A stretch of 64,000 nucleotides of DNA from positions 2,294,001 through 2,358,000 of the forward strand of contig NZ_CP118157.1 of NCBI RefSeq assembly GCF_032878875.1, in the 5' to 3' direction. The notes beneath the pieces were generated by a model. The model did no database searches and was not told the DNA's origin. It was given only the letters and a program-made list of their open reading frames with translations. Of this stretch, positions 19,812 through 27,249 are shown piece after piece (position 1 is the first letter of the stretch; each line of letters starts with the position of its first letter). This DNA is from Microbacterium sp. AB. Lineage in GTDB: Bacteria > Actinomycetota > Actinomycetes > Actinomycetales > Microbacteriaceae. Made by a program: the position numbers and the translations under genes.

Positions 19812-20450
19812 CTACGAGCCGTCGAGCAAGGACCTCGTCGCTCGGAGGATCCCGTCGGGGTCTTGTGCACCGGCACCGGTCAGCAGCTGACGCCAGAGAT
19901 CGCGGAACGACGACTCGGTGTCGTCGGCGTGGAAGCCGTGATTCTGCGCCTCGAACAGGCCGAAGCTTGCGGTGATGATGAGCCGGCCCGTCTGGACGGT
20001 GTCGACGCACGGCTGGAACTGGCCTGCTCGTGTCGCCGCGAGCATCTGCGCATCCGCGTATTCGAACCAGCTGAAGGAGAGGTCGGGAACACGGAACGTG
20101 CCGAGACGTCGGCTTTCGAGGATGAGCCTGACGACAGCAGGGCTGAACACGTTCGTGCGCGAGTCCAAGGCGGCTGTGAGCAGGACGCTGAGCAGCTGCG
20201 GCAGGCCGGGGCCCTCCGTCTTTTCTGCGCGACGACGAAAACGCTCCCAGACCTCGGCTTGCCGGTCGACCACGGCACCGGCCAGCTCTTCCTTCGACCG
20301 GAAGTGGGCGTAGCTCAACGCCGACTTCGGTTGCCCCATCGCCGCAGCGATCGACGAGAAGCTCGTAGCCGCATAACCATGCAATGCGAATTCGCCGGCC
20401 GCCGCCCGGAGGATCCGCTCCCGCGTCTGAGCCTTCTGTTCCTCACGCAT
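19812..20450 (-). CDS. TetR family transcriptional regulator
   Basis: A 212-residue repressor with the N-terminal helix-turn-helix RERILRAAAGEFALHGYAATSFSSIAAAMGQPKSALSYAHFRSKEELA and a variable helical ligand-binding domain. The FxxHGYxxTS/ALSYxHFRSKEEL pattern resembles gamma-butyrolactone-receptor-like TetR proteins, but similarity is confined to the DNA-binding part. Start choice: the ATG at 20450 has GGACGGG at suitable distance; a GTG six bases upstream is the alternative. It is divergent from the WxL-like gene, and the 24-bp palindrome between them is its likely operator. Confidence 0.88.
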   Translation of the reverse strand: MREEQKAQTRERILRAAAGEFALHGYAATSFSSIAAAMGQPKSALSYAHFRSKEELAGAVVDRQAEVWERFRRRAEKTEGPGLPQLLSVLLTAALDSRTNVFSPAVVRLILESRRLGTFRVPDLSFSWFEYADAQMLAATRAGQFQPCVDTVQTGRLIITASFGLFEAQNHGFHADDTESSFRDLWRQLLTGAGAQDPDGILRATRSLLDGS

Positions 20451-20571
20451 CGGCACCCGTCCACGTTACCCCGGGGCCTCTGTGAACGACGATGCCGTCA
20501 ACGCCACGCGCCCGGTGAGAGCCGATGTCGAAACGCTCACCATAACGACGGACATCGTGACAGACTGAGAG

Positions 20572-20595
20572 TTCGTTAGACGATCGTCTAACGAA
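20572..20595. promoter_or_regulatory. Perfect 24-bp palindrome, probable TetR operator
   Basis: TTCGTTAGACGA (20572-20583) is followed directly by its exact reverse complement TCGTCTAACGAA (20584-20595). It ends 13 bases before the ATG of the WxL-like gene and lies in the divergent region behind the tetR start. A site this close to the start would block transcription initiation or elongation when bound. Confidence 0.85.
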
Positions 20596-20608
20596 GATCG
20601 GAATCATC

Positions 20609-21130
20609 ATGCGCAAGCCCATTCCAGCCACTCTCGGAGCCCTCGCGGCTGTCGCTCTCCTGGGCGTCGGCGCTCAGACAGCAGCCGCGGACGACCAGGA
20701 CACGCCCGTCACGGCCGAGGTGGCTGCGGGCGCCCTCGCGATCACCGCTCCCGCGGCCCTCGATCTGGGGTCCAACACTCCCGGAACGACCGCCAATGCC
20801 TCCCTTGACGCCGTGACCGTCACCGACGAGCGCGCGGATGTGCTCGGTTGGGTGACATCCGTGTCGATCAGCGACTTCACGGGCGCGAATGTGAGTGGAT
20901 CCGCCATTCCCGTGAGCGGATTCACCTACGTGCCGAGCACCGCGACGACCAGCGGAACCGTCACCGTGGTGGCCGCCACCGCAACTGGCGCGGGCCCGAG
21001 CACGGTGCAGACCGCCACGGGCGTCACGGGCGTGAACACCGCGAGCTGGACCGCCGACGTCACCCTGGTCATCCCCAGCGATGCCCTGGCCGACGAGTAC
21101 TCCGCGACGCTCACGCACTCGGTCATCTGA
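20609..21130 (+). CDS. Secreted WxL-domain-like surface protein
   Basis: A 173-residue exported protein: signal peptide at residues 1-27 (basic MRKPIP, hydrophobic core, AxA-like AAADD) followed by a beta-rich domain with ITAPAALDLGSNTPGTT, LGWVTSVSISDF and a C-terminal WTADVTLVIPSDALADEYSATLTHSV. The order of these segments matches WxL domains, which bind peptidoglycan non-covalently, although the strict Trp-x-Leu is relaxed here (WVT, WTA). The downstream gene encodes a protein like the WxL-interacting partner, which strengthens the assignment. Expression is probably controlled by the divergent TetR through the palindrome just upstream. Confidence 0.7.
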   Translation: MRKPIPATLGALAAVALLGVGAQTAAADDQDTPVTAEVAAGALAITAPAALDLGSNTPGTTANASLDAVTVTDERADVLGWVTSVSISDFTGANVSGSAIPVSGFTYVPSTATTSGTVTVVAATATGAGPSTVQTATGVTGVNTASWTADVTLVIPSDALADEYSATLTHSVI

Positions 21131-21221
21131 GTGAGGCCCGGAGTGTGCCGGTCACGGTGACGGCACACTCCGCAGAGCACGTCCCGGGAATGACACGACA
21201 CACAGACAGAAGGAACCGACG

Positions 21222-22220
21222 GTGCGCTCAGCGTTCTCGACCATCCGCATGCGCGCCATCCTGCTGATCGCGATCTCTCTGGGATCCGTCGCCTGGGGCG
21301 CGACGACCGCGTCTGCCGCGACCGGCGACGACGACAGCGTGGGGATCCGGCTGGTCCCCGACGGGGATCAGAGCGACGCACGTTCGCGCGCCTACCTCGT
21401 CGGTGATGTTCCGCCGGGCGATCAGATCCGACGGACGGTGCAGATCGACAACCCGTCCGCAACGGACAAGCACGTCTTCGTCTATGCCAGCGCAGCGGAG
21501 ATCTCCGACGGAGCCTTCACCGTGGACGGGGTAGACGGTCCCGACATCTCCTCGTGGATCACAGCCGGAGAGACCGAGATCGATCTCGAGCCCGGCGTGA
21601 GCGCAGAGGTGCCGATCACGGTCAGCGTGCCCACGGACGCACCGGAGGGCGAGTATTACGCGGCGATCTGGGCGGAGCTGCGGTCCGCCGACACCGAAGA
21701 CTCCGTCACCCTCGCGAACAGGGTGGGTGTGCGCGTCTATCTGACCGTCGGCGAGGGCAATGGCCCGGCGCCCGATTTCGAGATCGGTGCCCTTGCTTTC
21801 GAGTTCGGAGCCGACGGCCTGCCCGCGATCGTCGCGCAGGTCACGAACACCGGCACGACGGCCGTCGATCTCGGTGGTCAGGCGACGCTCGAGACGCCGA
21901 GCGGCGGGGTGTCGGCCGGCCCGTTCTCCGCCGACAACCTCACGCTCGGCCCCGGGCAGAGCGGAGCCGTCCGGACCACGACAGACTCCGCGCTCTCGGC
22001 GGGCGAGTGGAATGTGACGCTCTCCCTCACGAGCGGAATGACGACTCGCGAAGCGACCGCGAATCTGACGCTCACCAGCCCGAAGACGGCAGACGCCCCC
22101 GACCCGGCCGAGACCATACCGCCGTGGATCCCTTGGGCTGCCGCCGCGGTCGTCGTCGCCCTCCTGATCCTGCTGATCTGGGCGATCGCCGCGCGATCTC
22201 GACGACGCAGCCGCTCATAG
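21222..22220 (+). CDS. WxL-interacting protein-like membrane-anchored surface protein (DUF916-like)
   Basis: A 332-residue exported protein with signal peptide (to about residue 33, TASAATG), an N-terminal beta domain (SVGIRLVPDGDQSDARSRAY, then PPGDQIRRTVQIDNPSATDKHVFVYAS and APEGEYYAAIWAEL) like the peptidoglycan-binding part of DUF916 proteins, a second beta domain with VTNTGTTAVDLGGQATLETP, and a C-terminal membrane segment (IPWAAAAVVVALLILLIWAI) followed by a basic stop-transfer tail RSRRRSRS. This is the classic layout of WxLIP. GTG start at 21222 with AAGGAA upstream. It follows the WxL-like gene by 91 bases. Confidence 0.75.
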   Translation: MRSAFSTIRMRAILLIAISLGSVAWGATTASAATGDDDSVGIRLVPDGDQSDARSRAYLVGDVPPGDQIRRTVQIDNPSATDKHVFVYASAAEISDGAFTVDGVDGPDISSWITAGETEIDLEPGVSAEVPITVSVPTDAPEGEYYAAIWAELRSADTEDSVTLANRVGVRVYLTVGEGNGPAPDFEIGALAFEFGADGLPAIVAQVTNTGTTAVDLGGQATLETPSGGVSAGPFSADNLTLGPGQSGAVRTTTDSALSAGEWNVTLSLTSGMTTREATANLTLTSPKTADAPDPAETIPPWIPWAAAAVVVALLILLIWAIAARSRRRSRS

Positions 22221-22344
22221 CCCGTCCGCACGACGCTCGCTTTGCGGGCCGGCGACGACCCCGGCGTCGTCGCCGGGCCGAGCGCCGATGGCGACTTTCC
22301 GCCGGTCGTGAAGACGTGACGAGAGGACGTGGAAGGATGACCGC

Positions 22345-23316
22345 ATGGATGCGGCCGACTCCCTCCAGGTGATCGTCGGCGCCGGCCCGGTCGGCACGGC
22401 GCTCGCGGTACGCCTCTCCCGCGAGGGAAAGCGCGTGCGGGTGCTCACCCGCTCGGGCCGCGACACCGGCATCGCCGACGTCGAGTTCGTCGCGACGGAC
22501 GCCTCCGACCCCGAGCAGCTCACCGCCGCGACGAGCGGAGCGCAGGTGCTGTACAACTGCGCCAACCCCGGCGCATACCAGGCGTGGGAGCGCGAGTGGC
22601 CTCCGCTCGCGGCGGCCTTCCTGACGGCGGCCGAGCGCACAGGGGCGGTGCTGGTCACCGCGAGCAACCTCTACGGCTACGGACCGGTGAGCGAGCCCAT
22701 GAACCGTTCCACTCCTCTGCGCCCTTCCGACCATAAGGGCGCGCTTCGGACGAGGATGTGGCACGATGCGCTGGCCGCGCACGAAGCTGGACGAGTGCGC
22801 GTGGCCGAGGCCCGGGCATCCGACTACATCGGCCCGACGCTTCCCGTCGGCAACGGCCTGCTGGCGATGTACGCCGACGCGACCCTCGCGGGCAGCACCG
22901 CGAGGGTGTTCGCCGATCCCGACCAGCCACACACCTGGACCGCGATCGAAGACGTCGCGGCGACCCTGTCCGCGCTCGGGCAGAACGAGAAGGCGTGGGG
23001 CTCCGCATGGATCGTCCCCTCCAACCCGCCACAGACGGTGCGCCAGGTCCTGCAGGCCCTGCACACGGAGATCGGGCTCGCAGAACCGCGGCTCCAGCGC
23101 ATACCGCGGTGGGTGCTGCGCACTGCGAGCCCGTTCGTCCCACTGGTGAGGGAGGTCGTCGGCGTGCTGTACCAGTTCGACGCGCCGTTCGTCTCCGACG
23201 GATCGGAGACCACCGAACGCCTCGGCGTCCCACCGACTGCGTGGACCGACGTCGTTTCGGAGACCGCCGCCGCGTGGCACACGCGGGCGCGGGGCGAGGG
23301 TCGCGCGGGCGCATAG
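22345..23316 (+). CDS. NAD(P)-dependent epimerase/dehydratase family protein
   Basis: A 323-residue extended short-chain dehydrogenase with the nucleotide-binding start LQVIVGAGPVGTALAVRLSR, NCANPGAYQAWEREWPPLAAAFLTAAERTG, the TASNLYGYG segment carrying the Ser/Tyr region, and ASDYIGPTL. The catalytic YxxxK is not clear (the expected lysine seems to fall in the SDHKGALR stretch), so it may be an atypical reductase. GGAAGG precedes the ATG at 22345. It is followed after about 30 bases by mobile-element debris. The substrate is unknown. Confidence 0.8.
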   Translation: MDAADSLQVIVGAGPVGTALAVRLSREGKRVRVLTRSGRDTGIADVEFVATDASDPEQLTAATSGAQVLYNCANPGAYQAWEREWPPLAAAFLTAAERTGAVLVTASNLYGYGPVSEPMNRSTPLRPSDHKGALRTRMWHDALAAHEAGRVRVAEARASDYIGPTLPVGNGLLAMYADATLAGSTARVFADPDQPHTWTAIEDVAATLSALGQNEKAWGSAWIVPSNPPQTVRQVLQALHTEIGLAEPRLQRIPRWVLRTASPFVPLVREVVGVLYQFDAPFVSDGSETTERLGVPPTAWTDVVSETAAAWHTRARGEGRAGA

Positions 23317-23346
23317 TGACTCACCCAGCGTCGTGCTGGAAACAGC

Positions 23347-24003
23347 GTGTCCAAAACCAGGGGTCAAACGCCCCCGGCAGACCGCGGCCTCGACCACGCC
23401 ACCGCCCAAGCCACCGAAGCCGTGCGCGGCCTCCTCAGCGATGGCCCCGTCAAGCTGGTCACCGACGAGCTCGCACGCCACGACCAGGAGGCCGAGCGCG
23501 CCGAGCGCTCGGCGGAACGGTGGGAACAGGTCGCCGCGCGCCTCGATGCCCAACGTGCCGCGCACCGAGCTGAGGACGACGAACAGGCCGACGTGCTCCA
23601 TCGCGCCGAGAACGAGGCAAAGCGGGTACGTGAAGAGGTCGCCCAGCCACTCATCGTGCAGGCTGAGAATGATGGTGCGGCCTACCTCGCAGCCATGCAG
23701 GCCGAAGCGGCTGTGGGTGCCCGGCTCACCACTGCGGGACGGTTCGGCAGGCGAAAGGCACGCACTGAGCACCACGCCGCGGCCGAACAGGTGCGCACCG
23801 CCAGGGCGCAGGTCCGCGATGCCTGGGGTGAGCCGCCCCGCACCCCCGAGGCGCTACCCGCCTGGGCAGCGTAGGCAGCGGCACGATAGGCAGAGAGTGA
23901 TAGCCGTGTGATCGATGCCGAGCGCGCCGTCGAAGCCGCCAGAGCCGACCGCGACAAAGTGCGACGGCGGCACAAGCAGGAACGCCGGGGGACTGCTGCA
24001 CGA
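23347..24003 (+). pseudogene. Coiled-coil fragment, probably the C-terminus of a conjugative relaxase, with two in-frame amber codons
   Basis: A single frame reads DHATAQATEAVRGLLSDG and a long alanine/glutamate-rich coiled coil to EALPAWAA, then TAG at 23872, AAAR, TAG at 23887, and continues coherently with AESDSRVIDAERAVEAARADRDK to a TGA at 24001. Replacing each TAG by CAG (Gln) gives one continuous helical protein, so two C-to-T changes probably inactivated it. The charged coiled coil with WGEPPRTPEALPAWA resembles C-terminal tails I recall from actinobacterial TraA-type relaxases; it does not resemble the tail of the intact relaxase in this window. A stop lies in frame just upstream (23317), so the 5' part is missing. 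Confidence 0.6.
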
Positions 24004-24098
24004 TGAATGACGTCCGATCTGAACCGTATCTGGGCGGTTTCCGGTGAGCGGACCGCTTCATGCAAGGGGAATGCTGATGGTTTGGTTGACTCGTTTCC

Positions 24099-24986
24099 TT
24101 ATGCCGCCAGGTCGGCGGTGGTGTTCATGATTGCTTCGTATTCGATGGGGGTCAACTTCCCGAGTTGGCGTTGACGGCGGCGTCGGTGGTAGCGGGCTTC
24201 GATCCAGTGCACGATCGCGAGGCGCAGTTCGTCGCGGGTGGCCCAGTGCTGCTGGTTGAGGACGTTCTTCTGCAGCAGGCTGAACCAGTTCTCCATCGCG
24301 GCATTGTCGGCACAGGCCCCGACACGGCCCATCGAACCTCGCAGATGATGTCGACGCAGTGCTCGCCGGAAGCGTCGGCTACGAAACTGACTGCCCCTGT
24401 CCGAGTGCACGATCACTCCGGTCGGGTTTTCGCGCCGGTTGATCGCGTCCTCGAGCGCGTTCACGGCCAGCCAGGCCTTCATCCTCGAGTCGATGGAATA
24501 CCCGACGATCCGGTTGCTGAACACGTCTTTGACCGCGCAGAGATACAGCTTCCCCTCGGCAGTTCGGTGTTCAGTGATGTCCGTGAGCCAGAGCTGGTTC
24601 GGAGACTGGGCAGTGAAGTCCCGTCTCACGTGATCGTCGTGGACGGCCGGACCCGGCCGACGGTGTTTGCGTTTGCCCTTGCGTCGATGCGCGGCCGAGA
24701 ACATGCCCTCTTGCGAACACACCCGCCACACTCGCCGCTCCGACACCTGCCACCCGTCATCGACGAGCTCGTCGCAGATGAGCCGATACCCCTGGCACCG
24801 GTCCTCGTCCCACACATCCCGGGCCGCGTTGATCAAATGCGCCTCGTCCCAATCGCGGTCACTGACGGGCTTCGCGAGCCATTGGTAGTACGCCTGCTTG
24901 GAGAAGCCGAGGACCCTGCACGCCCCCGCGACCGACACCCGGGAAGGAGCGTCGGTCGCGGCCAGTTCACGGACGAGCGGGAACAC
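24099..24986 (-). CDS. IS3-family transposase OrfB (DDE catalytic subunit)
   Basis: A 295-residue catalytic subunit with an N-terminal HTH_21-like part (ACRVLGFSKQAYYQWLAK, then EDRCQGYRLICDELVDDGW), the DDE residues in SPNQLWLTDITEH, GVIVHSDRGSQFRS and DNAAMENWFSLLQKN, and C-terminal KLTPIEYEAIM. The only independent start is a GTG at 24986, which is in the -1 frame of orfA and directly follows its slippery end, so the functional product is probably an OrfAB fusion. It appears intact. Confidence 0.92.
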   Translation of the reverse strand: MFPLVRELAATDAPSRVSVAGACRVLGFSKQAYYQWLAKPVSDRDWDEAHLINAARDVWDEDRCQGYRLICDELVDDGWQVSERRVWRVCSQEGMFSAAHRRKGKRKHRRPGPAVHDDHVRRDFTAQSPNQLWLTDITEHRTAEGKLYLCAVKDVFSNRIVGYSIDSRMKAWLAVNALEDAINRRENPTGVIVHSDRGSQFRSRRFRRALRRHHLRGSMGRVGACADNAAMENWFSLLQKNVLNQQHWATRDELRLAIVHWIEARYHRRRRQRQLGKLTPIEYEAIMNTTADLAA

Positions 24987-25306
24987 TATTTTGGGCTAGC
25001 AGACCCGATCTTCAGGTTCGCCTGCGACAGATACGCCGCCGCCCGCCGGAGCACCTCGTTCTCCATCTCCAACTCGCGGATCCGTTTCAGCATCTTCGCC
25101 TGCTCACGCTGCATGTCCACGTTCCCGGTTGGGGCGGGCTCGATCCCGCGATCCCGCAGCTGCGCGCCGCGGACCCATGCCTGCAGCGCGGATTTCGAGA
25201 TCCCCAGATCCGCACACACTTGCTTCTGCGACATCCCCTGGGTCACCACGAGCGCGACCGCGTCCCGCTTGAACTCATCCGAATATTTGACCGGCATGAC
25301 TGCCAT
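24986..25306 (-). CDS. IS3-family transposase OrfA with -1 frameshift site
   Basis: A 106-residue protein with helix-turn-helix (YSDEFKRDAVALVVTQGMSQ, KQVCADLGISKSALQAWVRG) and coiled-coil tail (QAKMLKRIRELEMENEVLRR). The last codons are AGC CCA AAA TAG: the heptamer C CCA AAA directly before the stop is a canonical XXXYYYZ slippery sequence, and a -1 slip reads on as ATA GTG TTC into orfB. This fits the programmed frameshifting known in IS3 elements. Confidence 0.92.
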   Translation of the reverse strand: MAVMPVKYSDEFKRDAVALVVTQGMSQKQVCADLGISKSALQAWVRGAQLRDRGIEPAPTGNVDMQREQAKMLKRIRELEMENEVLRRAAAYLSQANLKIGSASPK

Positions 25307-25371
25307 CCTTTCCCGCCCAAGCCCGCAAGCTCAAGCAGTCCTGGAGTCAACCAAATCATCAGCATTCCCCT

Positions 25372-25537
25372 GCACGTGCTCCAAGAGATCCTCGGGCACC
25401 AGTCGATCGAGACCACCAAGGGCTATCTGCACCCCGACCATCGACACCTCGCCGAAGCCGCCCGACAGGCCAACCAGTTCCTCTCCGCAGCACCCACCAG
25501 AAGGGACACCACCCGCCGCGACGGACCCCGCCTGTGA
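25372..25537 (+). pseudogene. Tyrosine recombinase (integrase) C-terminal fragment
   Basis: Immediately after the IS right end the frame reads LHVLQEILGHQSIETTKGYL followed by HPDHRHLAEAARQ and ends at a TGA at 25535. LGHxSIxTTxxY contains the last catalytic His/Trp-position and the nucleophile tyrosine of lambda-type integrases. The remaining ~90% of the gene is absent; the sequence left of the IS is not integrase-like, so the gene was already broken or lost when the IS landed. It lies 235 bases from the tRNA-derived attachment site and is probably the relic of an earlier integrative element using the same site. Confidence 0.8.
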
Positions 25538-25734
25538 CCGCCCGCGAACCCACGCTCCGACCTTCCAAGAGAGGGCCGGAGCACTGTCCTGCCCGGATTC
25601 TGGTCCACTCCACGGGCACCTTCTGGTGCACTTCGCTGGCGAGAACGCCGAACGGGATTGGTCCACTTCGGCGGCGTACGGATCGAGCAGATCGAGAGAG
25701 TGGACCAGCCAGTGACCACTCCCAGGAACGACGA

Positions 25735-25770
25735 AGCCCTGGTGACAGTTGCCTCTCACCAGGGCTTTTT
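25735..25770 (+). terminator. Hairpin terminator next to the tRNA fragment
   Basis: AGCCCTGGTGA (25735-25745) pairs perfectly with TCACCAGGGCT (25756-25766) across a 10-base loop and is followed by TTTTT to 25770. On the plus strand it is a textbook intrinsic terminator. On the minus strand it lies directly behind the 3' end of the tRNA fragment, followed by TTCGTCGTT, so it probably was the tRNA gene's own terminator, working in both directions. Confidence 0.85.
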
Positions 25771-25771
25771 G

Positions 25772-25813
25772 TCGGGATGACAGGATTTGAACCTGCGACC
25801 CCTTGACCCCCAG
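25772..25813 (-). other. att site: displaced 3' half of a tRNA-Pro(GGG) gene
   Basis: Read on the minus strand the segment runs from the anticodon loop (CTGGGGGTC, anticodon GGG) through the anticodon 3' stem, variable loop, a complete T arm (GCAGGTTCAAATCCTG) and the acceptor 3' strand CATCCCG with discriminator A. The 5' half is absent: upstream bases do not form a D arm or acceptor 5' strand. Integration at the 3' half of a tRNA gene leaves exactly this scar at one end of an element, with the intact tRNA at the other. Because the tRNA points left, the element should lie to the right and the intact gene beyond 64 kb. Confidence 0.85.
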
Positions 25814-26058
25814 GCGTCCAGACGCATCCTTAGGGAGCGAAATCCGCGTGTTTCCGGGCCTCAGATCATGCAGAGCACGTCACGAAATGCATGGATTTCA
25901 TGATTCTGGTCCCCTTCTGGTCCCCCTAGATCAGTCGCGCATGGGTCGCACACAGCGCACGTCGAAGTTACCGTACGCGCGTTCGCTCACCCGGACGCCT
26001 TAGGTGCGTTGACCGAGTCAAGGGGTTCTCCGCGAGCGACATGAACTAGTAGATCAAG

Positions 26059-27249
26059 TCACGTGCCAACCGCAACCATCAACTGTGGTTCGCTGGCATT
26101 CCCTACCTCGATAGGTCGAGTCGGCATCACAGGAATCAACGATCTCTTCGGCGAGAGCAAGATGACCGCCTCCTTTAGGGTTCGGCGCCCACCTCGCCCG
26201 GTCTCGGCGTTTGACCCACCCAATGTGCTATGAACCGAATCAACGTAACGAGTATCTACGTACCAATCCTCGTCGGCGATACTAATGATGTCGCTTCCAC
26301 TGAGCCCGTTGCTGGCATCAGCGTCTGGAAAGGTGACGATTGCCCGAGCATCCTTCTCTCGTAGCACTTTGAGGAGATCACGCATCGCTGACTTCGCTTT
26401 GCTTTTCATGCTGAACGCTGAGGCCTTTCTCGAAGACTGCGCAGGCGCACGCCCCTTACCCTCCACCGCGGGCCATCCGCCTCGGGCAATTCCTTCGAGG
26501 ACATGATAAAAACGGCTGTACTGAACTGCGGAGTATGGCGGGTCACAGAAAACAAGATCCGTACAAGTGAGTGATGCCGCAACAGTCTCAGCATCTCCCG
26601 TAACTGCCTCGCCGACCTGGTTCGCGTGCAGCGGTGCGATGGTTTCGAGCACGTTCCGGGATGTCGCACGGACGCTGCGTGACCAGGACTGTGATATGTA
26701 CGGCAAGAGGGAGTCAGTCGGCTGGAACGGCTGCGCCGTGTGTCCCGGAGCTGCCGCGCAGATGCTCGCCGCCTGTAGCAGGACCGCGAGCGCGGTTGTG
26801 CGTACACCTTCCTCGTTAGGCAACGAGGCGTACAGCTGATCGAACTCTCTGGCTTGGGCCAGCGAAAAGTAGTGGCCACCGTAGTGCCGAGTGATGAATC
26901 CTTCCGCGCTCGCCTCGCTCGCGACCCGCTGTCGCAGCACCTCGGCCTTGGACAATGCTGGCTTGTTGCCGCTCGCATCTGGTTCCGCGATTCGCTCCAA
27001 CCACTTAGCCAGAGCTGGGTCGCTCGCGAGGCTCCGCGTTCTCTCAATCACGGAGGCCGCCAAGATCCGTGCGTACTCCTGAAGATCAACGGTCAGCACT
27101 GGCAATGACGTGCGTTGCGCAACAAAGTGCGCTACAGCCCCCGATCCTGCGAAGAGATCGACGAATCGTTCGGCCGACTCGCTTTCCCGAAGAATAATCT
27201 CGCCCAGTTCACCAGCAAGCAACGAAGTCTTACTGCCCATATACTTCAC
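26059..27249 (-). CDS. D12-class DNA adenine methyltransferase-like protein
   Basis: The 396-residue product starts MKYMGSKTSLL (the KYxGSK opening of D12/Dam-type enzymes), has FVDLFAGSGAVAHFVAQRT as the AdoMet motif I near residue 29, and DLVFCDPPYSAVQYSRFYHV as the catalytic DPPY motif near residue 230, in the Dam-like order. Expected to methylate adenine N6 in DNA. It starts with GTG overlapping the previous gene's stop (GTGA at 27246-27249) and is the last of three coupled genes. The gene is lower in GC than its surroundings, pointing to recent transfer. No restriction endonuclease is recognisable beside it. Confidence 0.85.
   Translation of the reverse strand: MKYMGSKTSLLAGELGEIILRESESAERFVDLFAGSGAVAHFVAQRTSLPVLTVDLQEYARILAASVIERTRSLASDPALAKWLERIAEPDASGNKPALSKAEVLRQRVASEASAEGFITRHYGGHYFSLAQAREFDQLYASLPNEEGVRTTALAVLLQAASICAAAPGHTAQPFQPTDSLLPYISQSWSRSVRATSRNVLETIAPLHANQVGEAVTGDAETVAASLTCTDLVFCDPPYSAVQYSRFYHVLEGIARGGWPAVEGKGRAPAQSSRKASAFSMKSKAKSAMRDLLKVLREKDARAIVTFPDADASNGLSGSDIISIADEDWYVDTRYVDSVHSTLGGSNAETGRGGRRTLKEAVILLSPKRSLIPVMPTRPIEVGNASEPQLMVAVGT

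Larger units (their letters stand above)
24065..25371 (-). mobile_element. IS3-family insertion sequence (second element)
   Basis: A 1307-bp element bounded by inverted repeats beginning AGGGGAATGCTGATGRTTTG on each end (left from 24065, right ending 25371). It is flanked by a 3-bp direct repeat GCA (24062-24064 and 25372-25374), a size usual for IS3 elements. It contains orfA and orfB on the minus strand joined by a slippery sequence. It separates the coiled-coil fragment from the integrase stub. Confidence 0.92.
25596..25926. repeat. Repeated TGGTCC-containing elements around the attachment site
   Basis: Short related elements flank the tRNA fragment: GATTCTGGTCCACT at 25596-25609, GATTGGTCCACTTCG at 25656-25670, an inverted AGTGGACCAG at 25699-25708, and, on the other side, GATTCTGGTCCCC at 25902-25914 followed directly by TTCTGGTCCCCC at 25915-25926. 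Distribution on both sides of an integration core suggests integrase arm-type or excisionase sites, but the assignment is inferred. Confidence 0.4.

Noticed and set aside
25772..25850. Complete tRNA-Pro gene
   Set aside because: Only the 3' half from the anticodon loop is present; bases beyond 25813 do not form an acceptor 5' strand, D arm or anticodon 5' stem.
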